Origin: Streptomyces sp. CB02058
Lineage (GTDB): Bacteria > Actinomycetota > Actinomycetes > Streptomycetales > Streptomycetaceae
Assembly (NCBI RefSeq): GCF_001905505.1
Contig: NZ_LIPG01000003.1
Span: 744,001-808,000, forward strand
Reading direction: 5' to 3'
Length of the DNA stretch: 64,000 bases
The notes under the pieces were generated by a model. It did not search any database. It was given only the letters and a program-made list of their open reading frames with translations, and was not told where the DNA came from. Positions 1 to 13,794 of this stretch are shown here, one piece after another. The position numbers and the translations under genes are program-made. Positions within the stretch are counted from its first letter, which is position 1, and each line of letters starts with the position of its first letter.

Positions 1-401
1 ACCGTGCTCCTCGCCCCGGCGGGCGAGGGCTTCGAGGACCTGCGGGCGGGAGAGGCCGCGGCCCAGCTGGCCGAGCGGCTCCCCTGGGAGGAGCCGCAGC
101 CGGACGGCGCCGACGGCGCCCCGCCCCGGCAGATCCGGCTCAGCCACTTCGGCGACCCGGCCGCCCTGCTGCCTGCCGGCGGACCGTTCACCCTGGCGCC
201 GTCCGCCGATCCGGCCGCCTTCGCGGTGCCCGGCGCCGGGCCCTACGACCTGGAGCTCGTCGCCTACGTCCACGAGGGCCGCGCCCATCTCGACTGGTGG
301 TGCGACGAGGTCCTCGCCGACCGGCTGTCCGCCGCCGCGGTGCCCGAGCGCGTCGCGGCGAAGCTGGCGCGCTCGGCCCGCGAAGCACAGGAGGCGGCGG
401 C

Positions 402-405
<4 letters not shown>
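1..405 (+). CDS. C-terminal end of an NRPS condensation-type protein (5' truncated by window edge)
   Basis: The reading frame is open from the first base and ends at TGA 403-405, so only about the last 134 residues are present. The segment around residues 79-100 (a YDLEL strand, then a glycine turn and LDWWCDEVL) matches the typical end of a condensation domain, where a beta strand is followed by a 'DWWYD'-type stretch and an alpha-helical tail. No carrier-protein or adenylation motif follows, so the protein ends as a C domain. It overlaps the next NRPS gene by 4 bases (GTGA), which implies translational coupling. Its role is most likely peptide-bond formation in trans or an accessory C domain, but the catalytic motif lies outside the window. 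Confidence is moderate because only the tail is visible. Confidence 0.6.
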
Positions 406-4909
<4,504 letters not shown>

Positions 4910-4913
<4 letters not shown>

Positions 4914-6709
4914 CCGTCCTCACGCAGCCCGAAGCGGCTGCGCCCGAAAGCAGCGCCCCCGCGGGCGTCGGCGCCTGGCTGCTGTCGCACCTGCGCCGCT
5001 ACAAGCGGTACATCGCGGTGCACCTCCTCGGGAGTGTGCTGTGGCACGTCATGACGGCGGGCATCCCGATGGCCACCGGCATCGCCTTCGACGCGGTGCT
5101 CCAGGAGCACGCCGACTTCTCCGCCTTCAACGGCGCCGTCGCCGCGCTGCTGGTCATGGTGCTGGTGCGGGGGCTGGCGGGAGGCAGCGCGATCTACGCC
5201 CTGGAGGCGTTCGCCTGCGGCCTCGAACGCGACGCCCGCAAGGACATCTTCTCGTCGCTGCTCCGCAAGAGTCAGACCTTCTTCAACCGGCGCCCCGTCG
5301 GTGACCTCTCCGCCCGCGCCACCGGGGACGCCGAGGCGATGAACCTGATGATGTCGCCCGGTGTGGACATGGCCGTGGACCTCGTCCTCAGCCTGCTCGT
5401 ACCGATCGTCTTCGTCGCCCTGATCGATCCGGAACTCCTGCTCTCCCCGGTCGTGTTCATCATCCTGTTCGTCGTGGCGCTGCTCGAACACGGACGCCGG
5501 CTCGAACCGGTGTCGCTCGCCACCCGCAAGCGGTTCGGCCTGATGAGCGCCCAGGTCTCGGAGGCCGTCACCGGCATCGAGTCGGTCGAGGCGACCGGCC
5601 GACGGGCCGCCGTCCAGAAGCACTTCGCCGAGCTGGCCGACGACTACCGGGCCGCCTTCGTCGCCCAGGGCCGCACCCAGGCCCTGTACATCCCGCCGCT
5701 CCTGCTCACGCTGGCGCTCGCGCTCGGACTGCTGCACGGCGTGAACCTGGTGCGGTCCGGGGACATCAGCATCGGTGAACTCGTCGCGTTCCTCGGCCTG
5801 ATGGGCTCCCTGCGGGCTCCGACCCAGCTGGCCTCGCTGTCCATCGGACTGATCTACCTGGGTGTCGCGGGCGCCCGGCGCATGCTCGAAGTGATCAACG
5901 ACCCGTCCGGCGACGACGAGCAGCAGGGCGGGCACAGCGCCGTGATCGACGGCGGGATCTCCTTCGAGAACGTCACCTTCGGTTACGGGGACACCCCCGT
6001 GCTGCGCGACATCTCCTTCACCGTGCCCCCCGGCGCCACCGTGGCGCTGGTCGGCACCACCGGCAGCGGCAAGTCCACGCTGCTGCACCTGCTGAACCGT
6101 ACGTACGAGGCGGACGAGGGACGCGTCGTCGTCGACGGTGTCGACGTCACCGACTGGAACCTGCGGTCGCTCAGGTCCCAGATCGCCGTCATCGAGCAGG
6201 ACGTCATGCTGTTCTCCACCTCGATCGGCGACAACCTCGCCTTCGGCGCGGGGGCCGACATCAGCCGGGAGCGGTTGGAGGAAGCCGCCCGCATGGCCCA
6301 GGCCCACGACTTCATCACCGCGTCCGAGCACGGCTACGACACGATGGTCGGCGAACGCGGCATCACCCTCTCGGGCGGGCAGCGCCAGCGCATCGCCATC
6401 GGGCGGGCCCTCGTCACCGACCCGCGGGTCCTCGTCCTCGACGACTCGACCAGCGCGGTGGACAGCGCCACCGAGGCGCAGATCCAGCAGGCGGTCCGGC
6501 AGGCCTCCAGCGGCCGGACCACGTTCCTCATCACGACCAGACTGTCCCGGATCCGGTCGGCCGACCACATCCTCGTGCTGGACCGCGGCCGGATCGTCGG
6601 TCAGGGCGATCACGACGGCCTCATCGAGAGCTGCGACCTGTACCGCAGGATCTTCGCCCCGTATCTGACCGAGAGCCGTTCCCCGCGCACCGACGAAGGG
6701 GTCAGCTGA
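4910..6709 (+). CDS. ABC exporter half-transporter with degenerate nucleotide site (TMD-NBD)
   Basis: This 599-residue half-transporter has an N-terminal six-helix exporter domain (about 25-330) and a C-terminal ATPase (about 350-590). The ATPase shows Walker A GTTGSGKST and a canonical LSGGQ signature. Its Walker B ends in Asp-Asp (VLVLDDSTS), not Asp-Glu, and the switch histidine is replaced by Thr (ITTRLSRI). Both catalytic positions are therefore altered. It overlaps the upstream NRPS gene by 4 bases (GTGA) and the next half-transporter by 1 base (TGATG), so the two very probably form a heterodimer. By context it exports the NRPS product or a capped precursor. GTG 4910 is preferred because it couples to the upstream stop and the transmembrane domain begins shortly after. 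Confidence 0.92.
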
Positions 6710-8535
6710 TGGCCGCCATCCTCCAGGGGCTCAACCCCGACAGCTACGACCGCGTCTACACCGACCGGCAGCTCCTGAAGCGGATCAGGCCGCTGTTCGG
6801 TTCGCGGGCGCCCCTGGTGGCGCTGATCGCCGGATGCGCGCTGATCGCCGCCGTCGCCGGCGCCGCCCTCCCGGTGCTGCTCGCGCACGTCATCGACACC
6901 GCGGACACCGACGCGGTCGACGACGGCATCGCCCCGCTGATCTACGGCATCATCGGGGTCGGCACCGCCGCCTGGGCGTTCACCTGGCTCCAGCAGCGGT
7001 TCAGCGCCGGGCTGGTCGGCGGTGTGGTCCTGGAGATGCGGACCAAGGCCTTCGACGCGGTCGTGCGCCAGGAGATGGCCTTCTTCGACGCGCAGTCCTC
7101 GGGGGCGATAGCCAGCCGTATCACCACCGACACCCAGGCGTTCTCGACCCTGGCGGTCCTCACCCTGGACCTGCTCAGCCAGTCGCTCATGATCCTCATC
7201 GTGATGGCCGCACTGTTCGTGATCAGCCCGATGCTCGGCACGATCACCGCACTGGTCGCGGTGGTCATCATCGCCGTGAGCCTCGGCTTCCGGCGGATCT
7301 CGCGCGGCGCCTCGCGGCAGCAGCAGCGCGCCACGGCGAAGGTCAACGGCTATGTGCAGGAGACGCTGCGGGGCATCGCGGTGGCCCGCAACTTCCGCGG
7401 CGAGGAGGCCGCGGGCGCCGGCCTGGAGGAGGTCAACGGGCGCTGGTACCGGGCCAGTGTCCGCACGAACCGGATCTTCAGCGGCATCTTCCCGCTGCTG
7501 CTCACCCTGACCGGGCTCGGCACGGTCGCCGTGGTGCAGTTCGGCGGACACCAGGTCGCGGACGGCCACGTCAGCGGCGGCGAGTGGGTGCTCTTCATGG
7601 AGGCCCTGATGTTGTTCTGGTTCCCGCTCACGAGCATCGCCTCGTTCTGGAGCCAGTTCCAGCAGGGACTGGCCGCGGGGGAGCGGATCTTCTCACTGGT
7701 CGACCGCGAGACGCAGGTGCGCCAGTCCGCGCAGGAGCCCGTCGAGTCGATCGACGGCCGCATCGAGTTCCGGGAGGTCACCTTCGGCTACGGGTCCGGT
7801 GAGCCGGTCCTGCGGGACTTCGACCTGAGCGTCGGCGCGGGCGAGACGGTCGCCCTGGTCGGCCACACGGGCGCGGGCAAGTCGAGCATCATCCGGCTGA
7901 TCAGCCGGGCGTACGAGTACCGGTCCGGCAGCGTCCTGGTCGACGGACGGGACGTCCGCACCCTCGACCTCGACGACTACCGGCGCCATCTCGGTGTCGT
8001 CAGCCAGACGCCGTTCCTCTTCTCCGGCACCGTCGGCGAGAACATCGGACACGGCCGCCCCGGCGCCTCGCAGGAGGACATCCTCGCCGCGGCCCGGTCG
8101 GTGGCGGACGGCGACTGGGTCGACCTCCTCCCCGAGGGGCTCGACACCCCGACCACCGAGGGCGGACGCAACCTGTCCATGGGGCAGCGGCAACTGGTGG
8201 CCCTGGCCCGGATCGTGCTCCAGGACCCCGAGATCTTCGTACTGGACGAGGCGACCGCGAGCATCGACCCGCTGACCGAGTCGCTGATCCAGGAAGGGCT
8301 GGACGTGCTGTCCAGCAAGCGGACGTCCGTCATCGTCGCCCACCGGCTGCCGACCGTCCGCAAGGCCGACCGGATCGTCGTGATCGACGCCGGACGCGTG
8401 CTGGAACAGGGCACGCACGACGCCCTGCTGGCCGCCGGCGGGGCCTACGCCGAGCTGTACGACCACTACTTCCGCCACCAGCAGCTCGACTTCGACGAGC
8501 AGATCGCCGAGGGGGTGGCCGCCCGTGCCCGCTAG
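6709..8535 (+). CDS. ABC exporter half-transporter, catalytic partner (TMD-NBD)
   Basis: This 608-residue half-transporter has six predicted helices (about 35-330) and an ATPase domain (about 355-590). Walker A is GHTGAGKSS, Walker B ends in Asp-Glu (FVLDEATAS) and the switch histidine is present (VIVAHRLP). The signature motif is LSMGQ instead of LSGGQ. This complements the upstream gene. The canonical site would use this protein's Walker motifs with the partner's LSGGQ. The degenerate site would combine the partner's altered Walker B with LSMGQ here. Such asymmetry is known in heterodimeric ABC exporters. It starts at ATG 6709, overlapping the previous stop by one base. Confidence 0.92.
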   Translation: MAAILQGLNPDSYDRVYTDRQLLKRIRPLFGSRAPLVALIAGCALIAAVAGAALPVLLAHVIDTADTDAVDDGIAPLIYGIIGVGTAAWAFTWLQQRFSAGLVGGVVLEMRTKAFDAVVRQEMAFFDAQSSGAIASRITTDTQAFSTLAVLTLDLLSQSLMILIVMAALFVISPMLGTITALVAVVIIAVSLGFRRISRGASRQQQRATAKVNGYVQETLRGIAVARNFRGEEAAGAGLEEVNGRWYRASVRTNRIFSGIFPLLLTLTGLGTVAVVQFGGHQVADGHVSGGEWVLFMEALMLFWFPLTSIASFWSQFQQGLAAGERIFSLVDRETQVRQSAQEPVESIDGRIEFREVTFGYGSGEPVLRDFDLSVGAGETVALVGHTGAGKSSIIRLISRAYEYRSGSVLVDGRDVRTLDLDDYRRHLGVVSQTPFLFSGTVGENIGHGRPGASQEDILAAARSVADGDWVDLLPEGLDTPTTEGGRNLSMGQRQLVALARIVLQDPEIFVLDEATASIDPLTESLIQEGLDVLSSKRTSVIVAHRLPTVRKADRIVVIDAGRVLEQGTHDALLAAGGAYAELYDHYFRHQQLDFDEQIAEGVAARAR

Positions 8536-10069
8536 CTCCGACCGTCCCGCCCCGTCCCGCACCCTGTGGTCACTGGTCGACGAAGCGGCGCGCACCAGGC
8601 CCGACGCGGCCGCGGTGCGCCACGGCGCCGGGACCATGACGTACCGGCAGCTGCGCGACCGTGTGGAGGGCACCGCGCGGCGCCTTCGCGCGGCGGGCCT
8701 CGGGCCCGGTACCACCGCCGGGCTGCTCTTCGACAACACCCCCGACGCGGTCGTCGCCTTCCTCGCGGTGGCCGGCACCGGTGCCCGGCTGGTGCCGCTG
8801 GAACCGGACACCGGTGCCCGGGCCCTGCGGGAGCTCGCGGACGAACTGGGCGACGGGGCGGTACTGGGCAGCGAGGCACGGCTGCGGGCGCTGAGCTCCG
8901 CCGACCCGGCCCCGGCGTGGACGCCCGTGCCGACCGGGGAGCACGGCGCGCCGGAGGACGCCGGGGCCGGGGAACTCCCGGCCGACACGGACCCGGAGGC
9001 GCCGTTCCTCCTCCAGTACACCTCCGGATCGACCGGCGCGCCCAAGGCCGCGGTCCACTCCCAGGCCAACCTGGTCCGGGGCGGCGAGATCTACCGGCGG
9101 ACCTTCGGTGTCACCGAAGCCGACCGGGTGCTCGCCGCCGTCCCGCTGCTGCACTCCTTCGGCATGGTGTCCGGCCTGGTCACCTCGCTGCTGAGCGGGG
9201 CCTGCCTGGTCCTGACCGGACGGTTCGTCCCGGCCCGCACCCTGGAGACACTGGCCGGGGACCACTGCACGGTGCTGCTGGCCACCCCGCTGGCGTACGA
9301 CCTGCTCGCCCGCGCCGCCGCCGCCGCCGGCCCGCGTCCCGCCCGCCTCCGGCTGTGCCTCTCGTCGGGCGCGCCCCTGCCCGCCGAGGTCGCCGACCGG
9401 TTCCGCGCCCGCTGCGGCCAGGACGTGCAGCAGATCTACGGCAGCACGGAGGCCGGCATCATCGCCTGCCAGGTGCCCGAGGACACCACGACGCGCGAGC
9501 GCGGCGTCGGCAGACCGGCGCCCGGGGTGAGCGTCCGGCTCACCGACGACGAGGGCCGGCCCGTCCCGGAGGGGACGGCGGGACAACTCCTCGTACGGAC
9601 CCCGGCGATGTTCGCGGGCTATCTCGGACAGCCCGCCGTGACCGCGGGGGTGCTCCTCCCGGACGGCTGGTACGTCACCGGGGACATCGCCCGGTCCGAC
9701 GAGGACGGGCGCCTCCATCTGGTCGGCCGCAAGGACTCGTTCATCAACGTCGGCGGCAAGAAGGTCAACCCGCACGACGTCGAGCACGCCCTGACCGCCC
9801 ACCCGGACGTCGCCGAAGCGGTGGTCTGGGGCGAGGACCTGGGCGGACTCGGCCAGCGGGTACGCGCCACCGTGGTCGCCACCGCGGAGCTGACCGCCCA
9901 TGACCTGACCGCCCACTGCCGCGCACGCCTGCTCCCGCACCAGGTGCCCGGGCAGGTCGAGTTCGTCACCGAGATACCCCGCACCTCGCTGGGCAAGATC
10001 CGCCGCGCCGCGGTCGCCCGGAGCGCGGGCGATGCGGGCACTTCACTTCCAGGGGGACCCCGAGCATGA
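8525..10069 (+). CDS. Stand-alone AMP-dependent acyl/aminoacyl ligase
   Basis: This 514-residue ANL-superfamily enzyme has no carrier domain. The phosphate-binding loop is YTSGSTGAPK, the aromatic/A5 motif is QQIYGSTEAG, the ATP-ribose motif is YVTGDIARSD, the hinge is LVGRKDSFI, and the C-terminal catalytic Lys lies in SLGKIRR. It activates a carboxylic acid as the adenylate and could pass it to CoA or to a carrier domain in trans. The neighbouring FAAL-ACP-C-PCP protein has a second carrier domain with no A domain, so this ligase is one candidate to charge it. GTG 8525 overlaps the exporter gene by 11 bases and the stop overlaps the next ATG by 4 bases. Its substrate cannot be read with confidence. 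Confidence 0.85.
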   Translation: MPASSDRPAPSRTLWSLVDEAARTRPDAAAVRHGAGTMTYRQLRDRVEGTARRLRAAGLGPGTTAGLLFDNTPDAVVAFLAVAGTGARLVPLEPDTGARALRELADELGDGAVLGSEARLRALSSADPAPAWTPVPTGEHGAPEDAGAGELPADTDPEAPFLLQYTSGSTGAPKAAVHSQANLVRGGEIYRRTFGVTEADRVLAAVPLLHSFGMVSGLVTSLLSGACLVLTGRFVPARTLETLAGDHCTVLLATPLAYDLLARAAAAAGPRPARLRLCLSSGAPLPAEVADRFRARCGQDVQQIYGSTEAGIIACQVPEDTTTRERGVGRPAPGVSVRLTDDEGRPVPEGTAGQLLVRTPAMFAGYLGQPAVTAGVLLPDGWYVTGDIARSDEDGRLHLVGRKDSFINVGGKKVNPHDVEHALTAHPDVAEAVVWGEDLGGLGQRVRATVVATAELTAHDLTAHCRARLLPHQVPGQVEFVTEIPRTSLGKIRRAAVARSAGDAGTSLPGGPRA

Positions 10070-13000
10070 GCCAGTCGCTGGTAGATCTGCTGCGGAACCG
10101 GGCCGAGGACGGGCCCGGCGCCACCGCCTTCCGGTTCCTCAACGACGACGAGTCCGCCACCGAGGTCAGCTGTGCCGGACTCGACCGCGCCGCACGGTCG
10201 GTCGCGGCCGCCCTCCAGGAGCGGGGTGCCGTCCCGGGGGACCGGACACTGCTCCTGTACCCGCCCGGCCCCGCCTACCTCAGCGCCTTCTTCGGCTCCC
10301 TGTACGCGGGCACGGTCCCCGTCCCCGCCTACCCGCCGCGCTCCCTGCGCAACGTGGACCGGCTGACGGCCGTCGCCGAGGACAGCCGCGCCGCGTTCGC
10401 GCTGACCACGGCCGACATCCTCCCCCTGCTGGAGGCGGGCGCCGAAGGACTGGGCCTGCGGGACGCGCGCGCCCTGGCCACCGACACGCTGCCCGACGAG
10501 GCCGCCGACGCCTGGCGATCCCACGCACCCGCAGCCGACGCACCCGCCTTCCTCCAGTACACCTCCGGTTCGACGGCCACCCCGAAGGGCGTCGTCCTCA
10601 CCCACGCCCAGCTCCTGCACAACCTCGGGATGATCAGCGAGTCGTTCGGTTGCGACCCGGAGACCCGCGGGGTCATCTGGCTCCCGCCGTACCACGACAT
10701 GGGGCTGATCGGCGGCATCCTCACCCCGCTGTCCGTCGGGTTCCCGGTCACCCTGATGTCGCCCATGAGCTTCCTCCGCAGCCCGGCGCGCTGGCTCCGG
10801 ACGATCTCCCGCGAGCGCGCGCACATGAGCGGCGGCCCGAACTTCGCGTACGAGATGTGCGTCCGCTCGGTAACCGAGCAGGAGAAGGCGGAGCTCGACC
10901 TCAGCTCGTGGCGCGTCGCGTTCAACGGCGCGGAGCCCATCCGGGCCCGGACCCTCGACGCGTTCAGCGAGGCCTTCGCCGCATGCGGGTTCCGCCGCAG
11001 CGCCTTCCTGCCCTGCTACGGGCTGGCCGAGGCCACGCTCTACGTCACCGGAGCCCGGGCGGCGGACGAACCGTCCGTCCTGCCGGTGGACCCCGCCCCC
11101 CTGGAGAAGGGCCTGGTCCAGGCCCCCGCACCCGGCACGGCCGGACGGCTCCTGGTGGGCAGCGGGAGGCCGCTCGACGGCCAGGAGGTGCTGGTGGTCG
11201 ACCCGGACGCCAGGACCGCGCTCGCCGACCGGGCCGTCGGCGAGATCTGGACGCGCGGCGCGTCCACGGCGTCCGGCTACTGGGACAACGCGCGGGCGAC
11301 CCGGGAGGTGTTCGGCGCCACCCTCGCGGACACCGGCGAAGGGCCGTACCTGCGCACCGGAGACCTCGGCTTCCTCGCCGACGGCGAACTCTTCGTGACG
11401 GGACGCCGCAAGGACCTCATCATCGTCCGGGGCCGCAACTTCTACCCCACGGACATCGAGGTGACCGTGGAGCAGGCGCACCCGTCGTTCCGTACCGGCT
11501 GCGGGGCGGCGATAGCCGTCGAGGAGGACGGCACGACGGCGCTGGTGGTGCTCCAGGAGGTGGAGGGGCGGGCCATCGCCACGCTCGACTCCGAGGCGGC
11601 CGTGGCCGCGGTCCGGGCCGCGGTGGCGCAGACCTACGACCTGGCGGTGCGCGAGGTCGTCCTCCTCAAGCCGGGCAGCATCCCGAAGACGACCAGCGGA
11701 AAGGTGCAGCGCGGCCAGTGCCGGCAGACCTACGCCGCGGGGGAGTTCGCCAATCTGTGGACCGGCGCCGACGAGGCTCCGGCCGAACTGCCGGACGCCG
11801 CCGCCCTGGCCACGCTGGAGCCGGCCGAGCGGACGGCCGTGATCACCCGCTATCTGCGTGAGCAGGTGGCCCAGGTGCTGGGCACCGGAGCCCGGGCGGT
11901 CGACCCGGCCGCCTCCCTCCTGTCGCTCGGCATCGACTCGCTCGGGGCGGTGCGGATCGCCAACCGGGCCCGCCGGGACCTGGCCGTCGTCGTGCCGCCC
12001 GCCCGCATCCTCGACGGCGCGGACATCGAGTCGCTCGCGGCGCGGGCCGAGGCGGCACCGGCGGACACCGACGGCGCACCGGACACCGGACCGGGCGCGG
12101 CGGAGCTGTCGTACGGGCAGCTCTCCCTCTGGCACGTGCAGGCACAGGACCCGGCATCCGCCGCGTACAACATCCCGGTGGCGCTCACCCTGCGCGGCCC
12201 GTTCGACCGCGACGCCTTCGACCGGGCGCTCGCCAGGGTCGTGCGGCGGCACGAGGTGCTGAGCAGCCGCTACGAGGCGGCCGACGGCTCCGTCCGCGCG
12301 GTGCACGGCCGGCCGGTGGCGGGCACCCGGTACACGGACGCCTCCGCGTGGGACGACGAGCAGCTGGCGGACCGGCTGCGGGAACTGGCCCACCAGCCGT
12401 TCGACCTGGAACGGGAGGCGGTGCTGCGCACGCACGTGCTGTCCCGGTCCGACCAGGAACAGGTGCTGCTCCTGGTCGTCCATCACATAGCGGCCGACCT
12501 CTGGACGGTCGTGCTGCTGATGGACGAGCTGGGCCGCGACTACCGGGAGGAGAGCGAGGGGACCCCGGCCGGGCTTCCCTCCCGCGCGCCCCGGTACTCG
12601 GACTTCGCGCGCGAGCAGCGGCGGATGCTCGCCGGACCGGCCGGCCAGGAGCTGGAGGAGTACTGGCGTGACCGGCTGGACGGTCCGCTCCCCGTCCTCG
12701 ACCTCCCGCTGGACGGGGACCGCCCGCAGCAGATGACGTACCGCGGGGGCAGGCGTCCGTTCACCGTCGGCCGCGAGGAGACGGCGGCGCTGCGCGCCTT
12801 CGCGCGGAAGGAGGGCGTGACCCTCTACACCCTCATGCTCTGCGCGTTCGAGATCCTGCTGCACCACGCCTCGGGCCAGGACACCGTGCTCGTCGGCTCA
12901 CCCGCGGCCAACCGCGGCCGGGAGGACGCCGAGCGTGTCGCCGGGTACTTCACCAACCCGGTGGTCCTCACGTCGCGCCTCGCCCCGGACACGACCTCCC

Positions 13001-13794
13001 GCGCCCTGCTCGCGCAGACGCACACCACGGTGCTCGACGCGCTCGGCCACCAGGCGTACCCGTTCCCCCTGCTGGTGGAGAAGATCCGCCCGGAACGCGA
13101 CCCGAGCAGGTCGCCGGTCTTCCAGACCCTGTTCACGTTCCAGAAGCCCCAGGACCACCCCGAGGCCGCGGCCTTCGTGCTGGGCGCCTCCGACACCACG
13201 GTCCCCTGGAGCGACGCGCTCTCCGTCTCACCCCTTCAGGTCCGGCGCACCACCGCGCAGTACGAACTCGCGCTGGAGGTCGTGGACCTCGGTGGAGAAC
13301 TGCACGCCTGCCTGGAGTACAACAGCGACCTGTTCGCCGAGGCCACGGCGGAGCGGCTGGCCGCGCACTACCGGGATCTGCTCTCGTCCGTGCGCACCGG
13401 CGCCGACGTGCCGGTGGCGCAGCTGTGCCCCGCCGACCTCACGGAACGCCGGAGCGCGGCCCGGCGGCCGGCGCCCGAGGTGCTCGGGCTCTCCGGCTAC
13501 GAACCACCCGAGACGGAGACCGAGCGGATCCTCGCCGGGATCTGGGCCGACGTCCTGGACGTCGACCGGGTCGGCGCCGAGGACGACTTCTACGACCTGG
13601 GCGGCCACTCCCTGCTGGTGACGCAGCTGATCGGGGCGGTCAAGGAGGAGTTCGGGGTCGACCTCCCGGTCAGGGCGGTCATGCGGTCCCGGACGGTACG
13701 GCAGGGCAGCGCGTACATCGACGCGCTGGTGTGGGCCCGTCAGAGCGCGGCCCCGGCCACCGCGAACGACGGCCGGGAAGAGGGCGAACTGTGA
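10066..13794 (+). CDS. Lipo-initiation NRPS: FAAL-ACP-C-PCP
   Basis: This 1242-residue protein begins with a fatty acyl-AMP ligase (about 1-565; YTSGSTATPKG, LPPYHDMGLIGG, CYGLAEATLY). An acyl carrier domain follows with Ser625 in LGIDSLG. A condensation domain spans about 680-1110, with HHIAADL at 806-812, a divergent form of HHxxxDG suited to a starter C domain. It ends with a second carrier domain, Ser1182 in LGGHSLL. FAALs activate free fatty acids as adenylates and load ACP directly. The C domain then acylates an aminoacyl group on the second carrier. No A domain is present, so that carrier must be charged in trans. The C-terminal tail is acidic (GREEGEL), a possible docking partner for the TubC-like N-terminus of the later C-A-PCP protein. 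It overlaps both neighbours by 4 bases. Confidence 0.92.
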   Translation: MSQSLVDLLRNRAEDGPGATAFRFLNDDESATEVSCAGLDRAARSVAAALQERGAVPGDRTLLLYPPGPAYLSAFFGSLYAGTVPVPAYPPRSLRNVDRLTAVAEDSRAAFALTTADILPLLEAGAEGLGLRDARALATDTLPDEAADAWRSHAPAADAPAFLQYTSGSTATPKGVVLTHAQLLHNLGMISESFGCDPETRGVIWLPPYHDMGLIGGILTPLSVGFPVTLMSPMSFLRSPARWLRTISRERAHMSGGPNFAYEMCVRSVTEQEKAELDLSSWRVAFNGAEPIRARTLDAFSEAFAACGFRRSAFLPCYGLAEATLYVTGARAADEPSVLPVDPAPLEKGLVQAPAPGTAGRLLVGSGRPLDGQEVLVVDPDARTALADRAVGEIWTRGASTASGYWDNARATREVFGATLADTGEGPYLRTGDLGFLADGELFVTGRRKDLIIVRGRNFYPTDIEVTVEQAHPSFRTGCGAAIAVEEDGTTALVVLQEVEGRAIATLDSEAAVAAVRAAVAQTYDLAVREVVLLKPGSIPKTTSGKVQRGQCRQTYAAGEFANLWTGADEAPAELPDAAALATLEPAERTAVITRYLREQVAQVLGTGARAVDPAASLLSLGIDSLGAVRIANRARRDLAVVVPPARILDGADIESLAARAEAAPADTDGAPDTGPGAAELSYGQLSLWHVQAQDPASAAYNIPVALTLRGPFDRDAFDRALARVVRRHEVLSSRYEAADGSVRAVHGRPVAGTRYTDASAWDDEQLADRLRELAHQPFDLEREAVLRTHVLSRSDQEQVLLLVVHHIAADLWTVVLLMDELGRDYREESEGTPAGLPSRAPRYSDFAREQRRMLAGPAGQELEEYWRDRLDGPLPVLDLPLDGDRPQQMTYRGGRRPFTVGREETAALRAFARKEGVTLYTLMLCAFEILLHHASGQDTVLVGSPAANRGREDAERVAGYFTNPVVLTSRLAPDTTSRALLAQTHTTVLDALGHQAYPFPLLVEKIRPERDPSRSPVFQTLFTFQKPQDHPEAAAFVLGASDTTVPWSDALSVSPLQVRRTTAQYELALEVVDLGGELHACLEYNSDLFAEATAERLAAHYRDLLSSVRTGADVPVAQLCPADLTERRSAARRPAPEVLGLSGYEPPETETERILAGIWADVLDVDRVGAEDDFYDLGGHSLLVTQLIGAVKEEFGVDLPVRAVMRSRTVRQGSAYIDALVWARQSAAPATANDGREEGEL

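Noticed and set aside
9619-12867. 1082-codon reverse ORF opposite the ligase and FAAL genes
   Set aside because: It lacks any domain and lies over two genes with strong motifs on the other strand.
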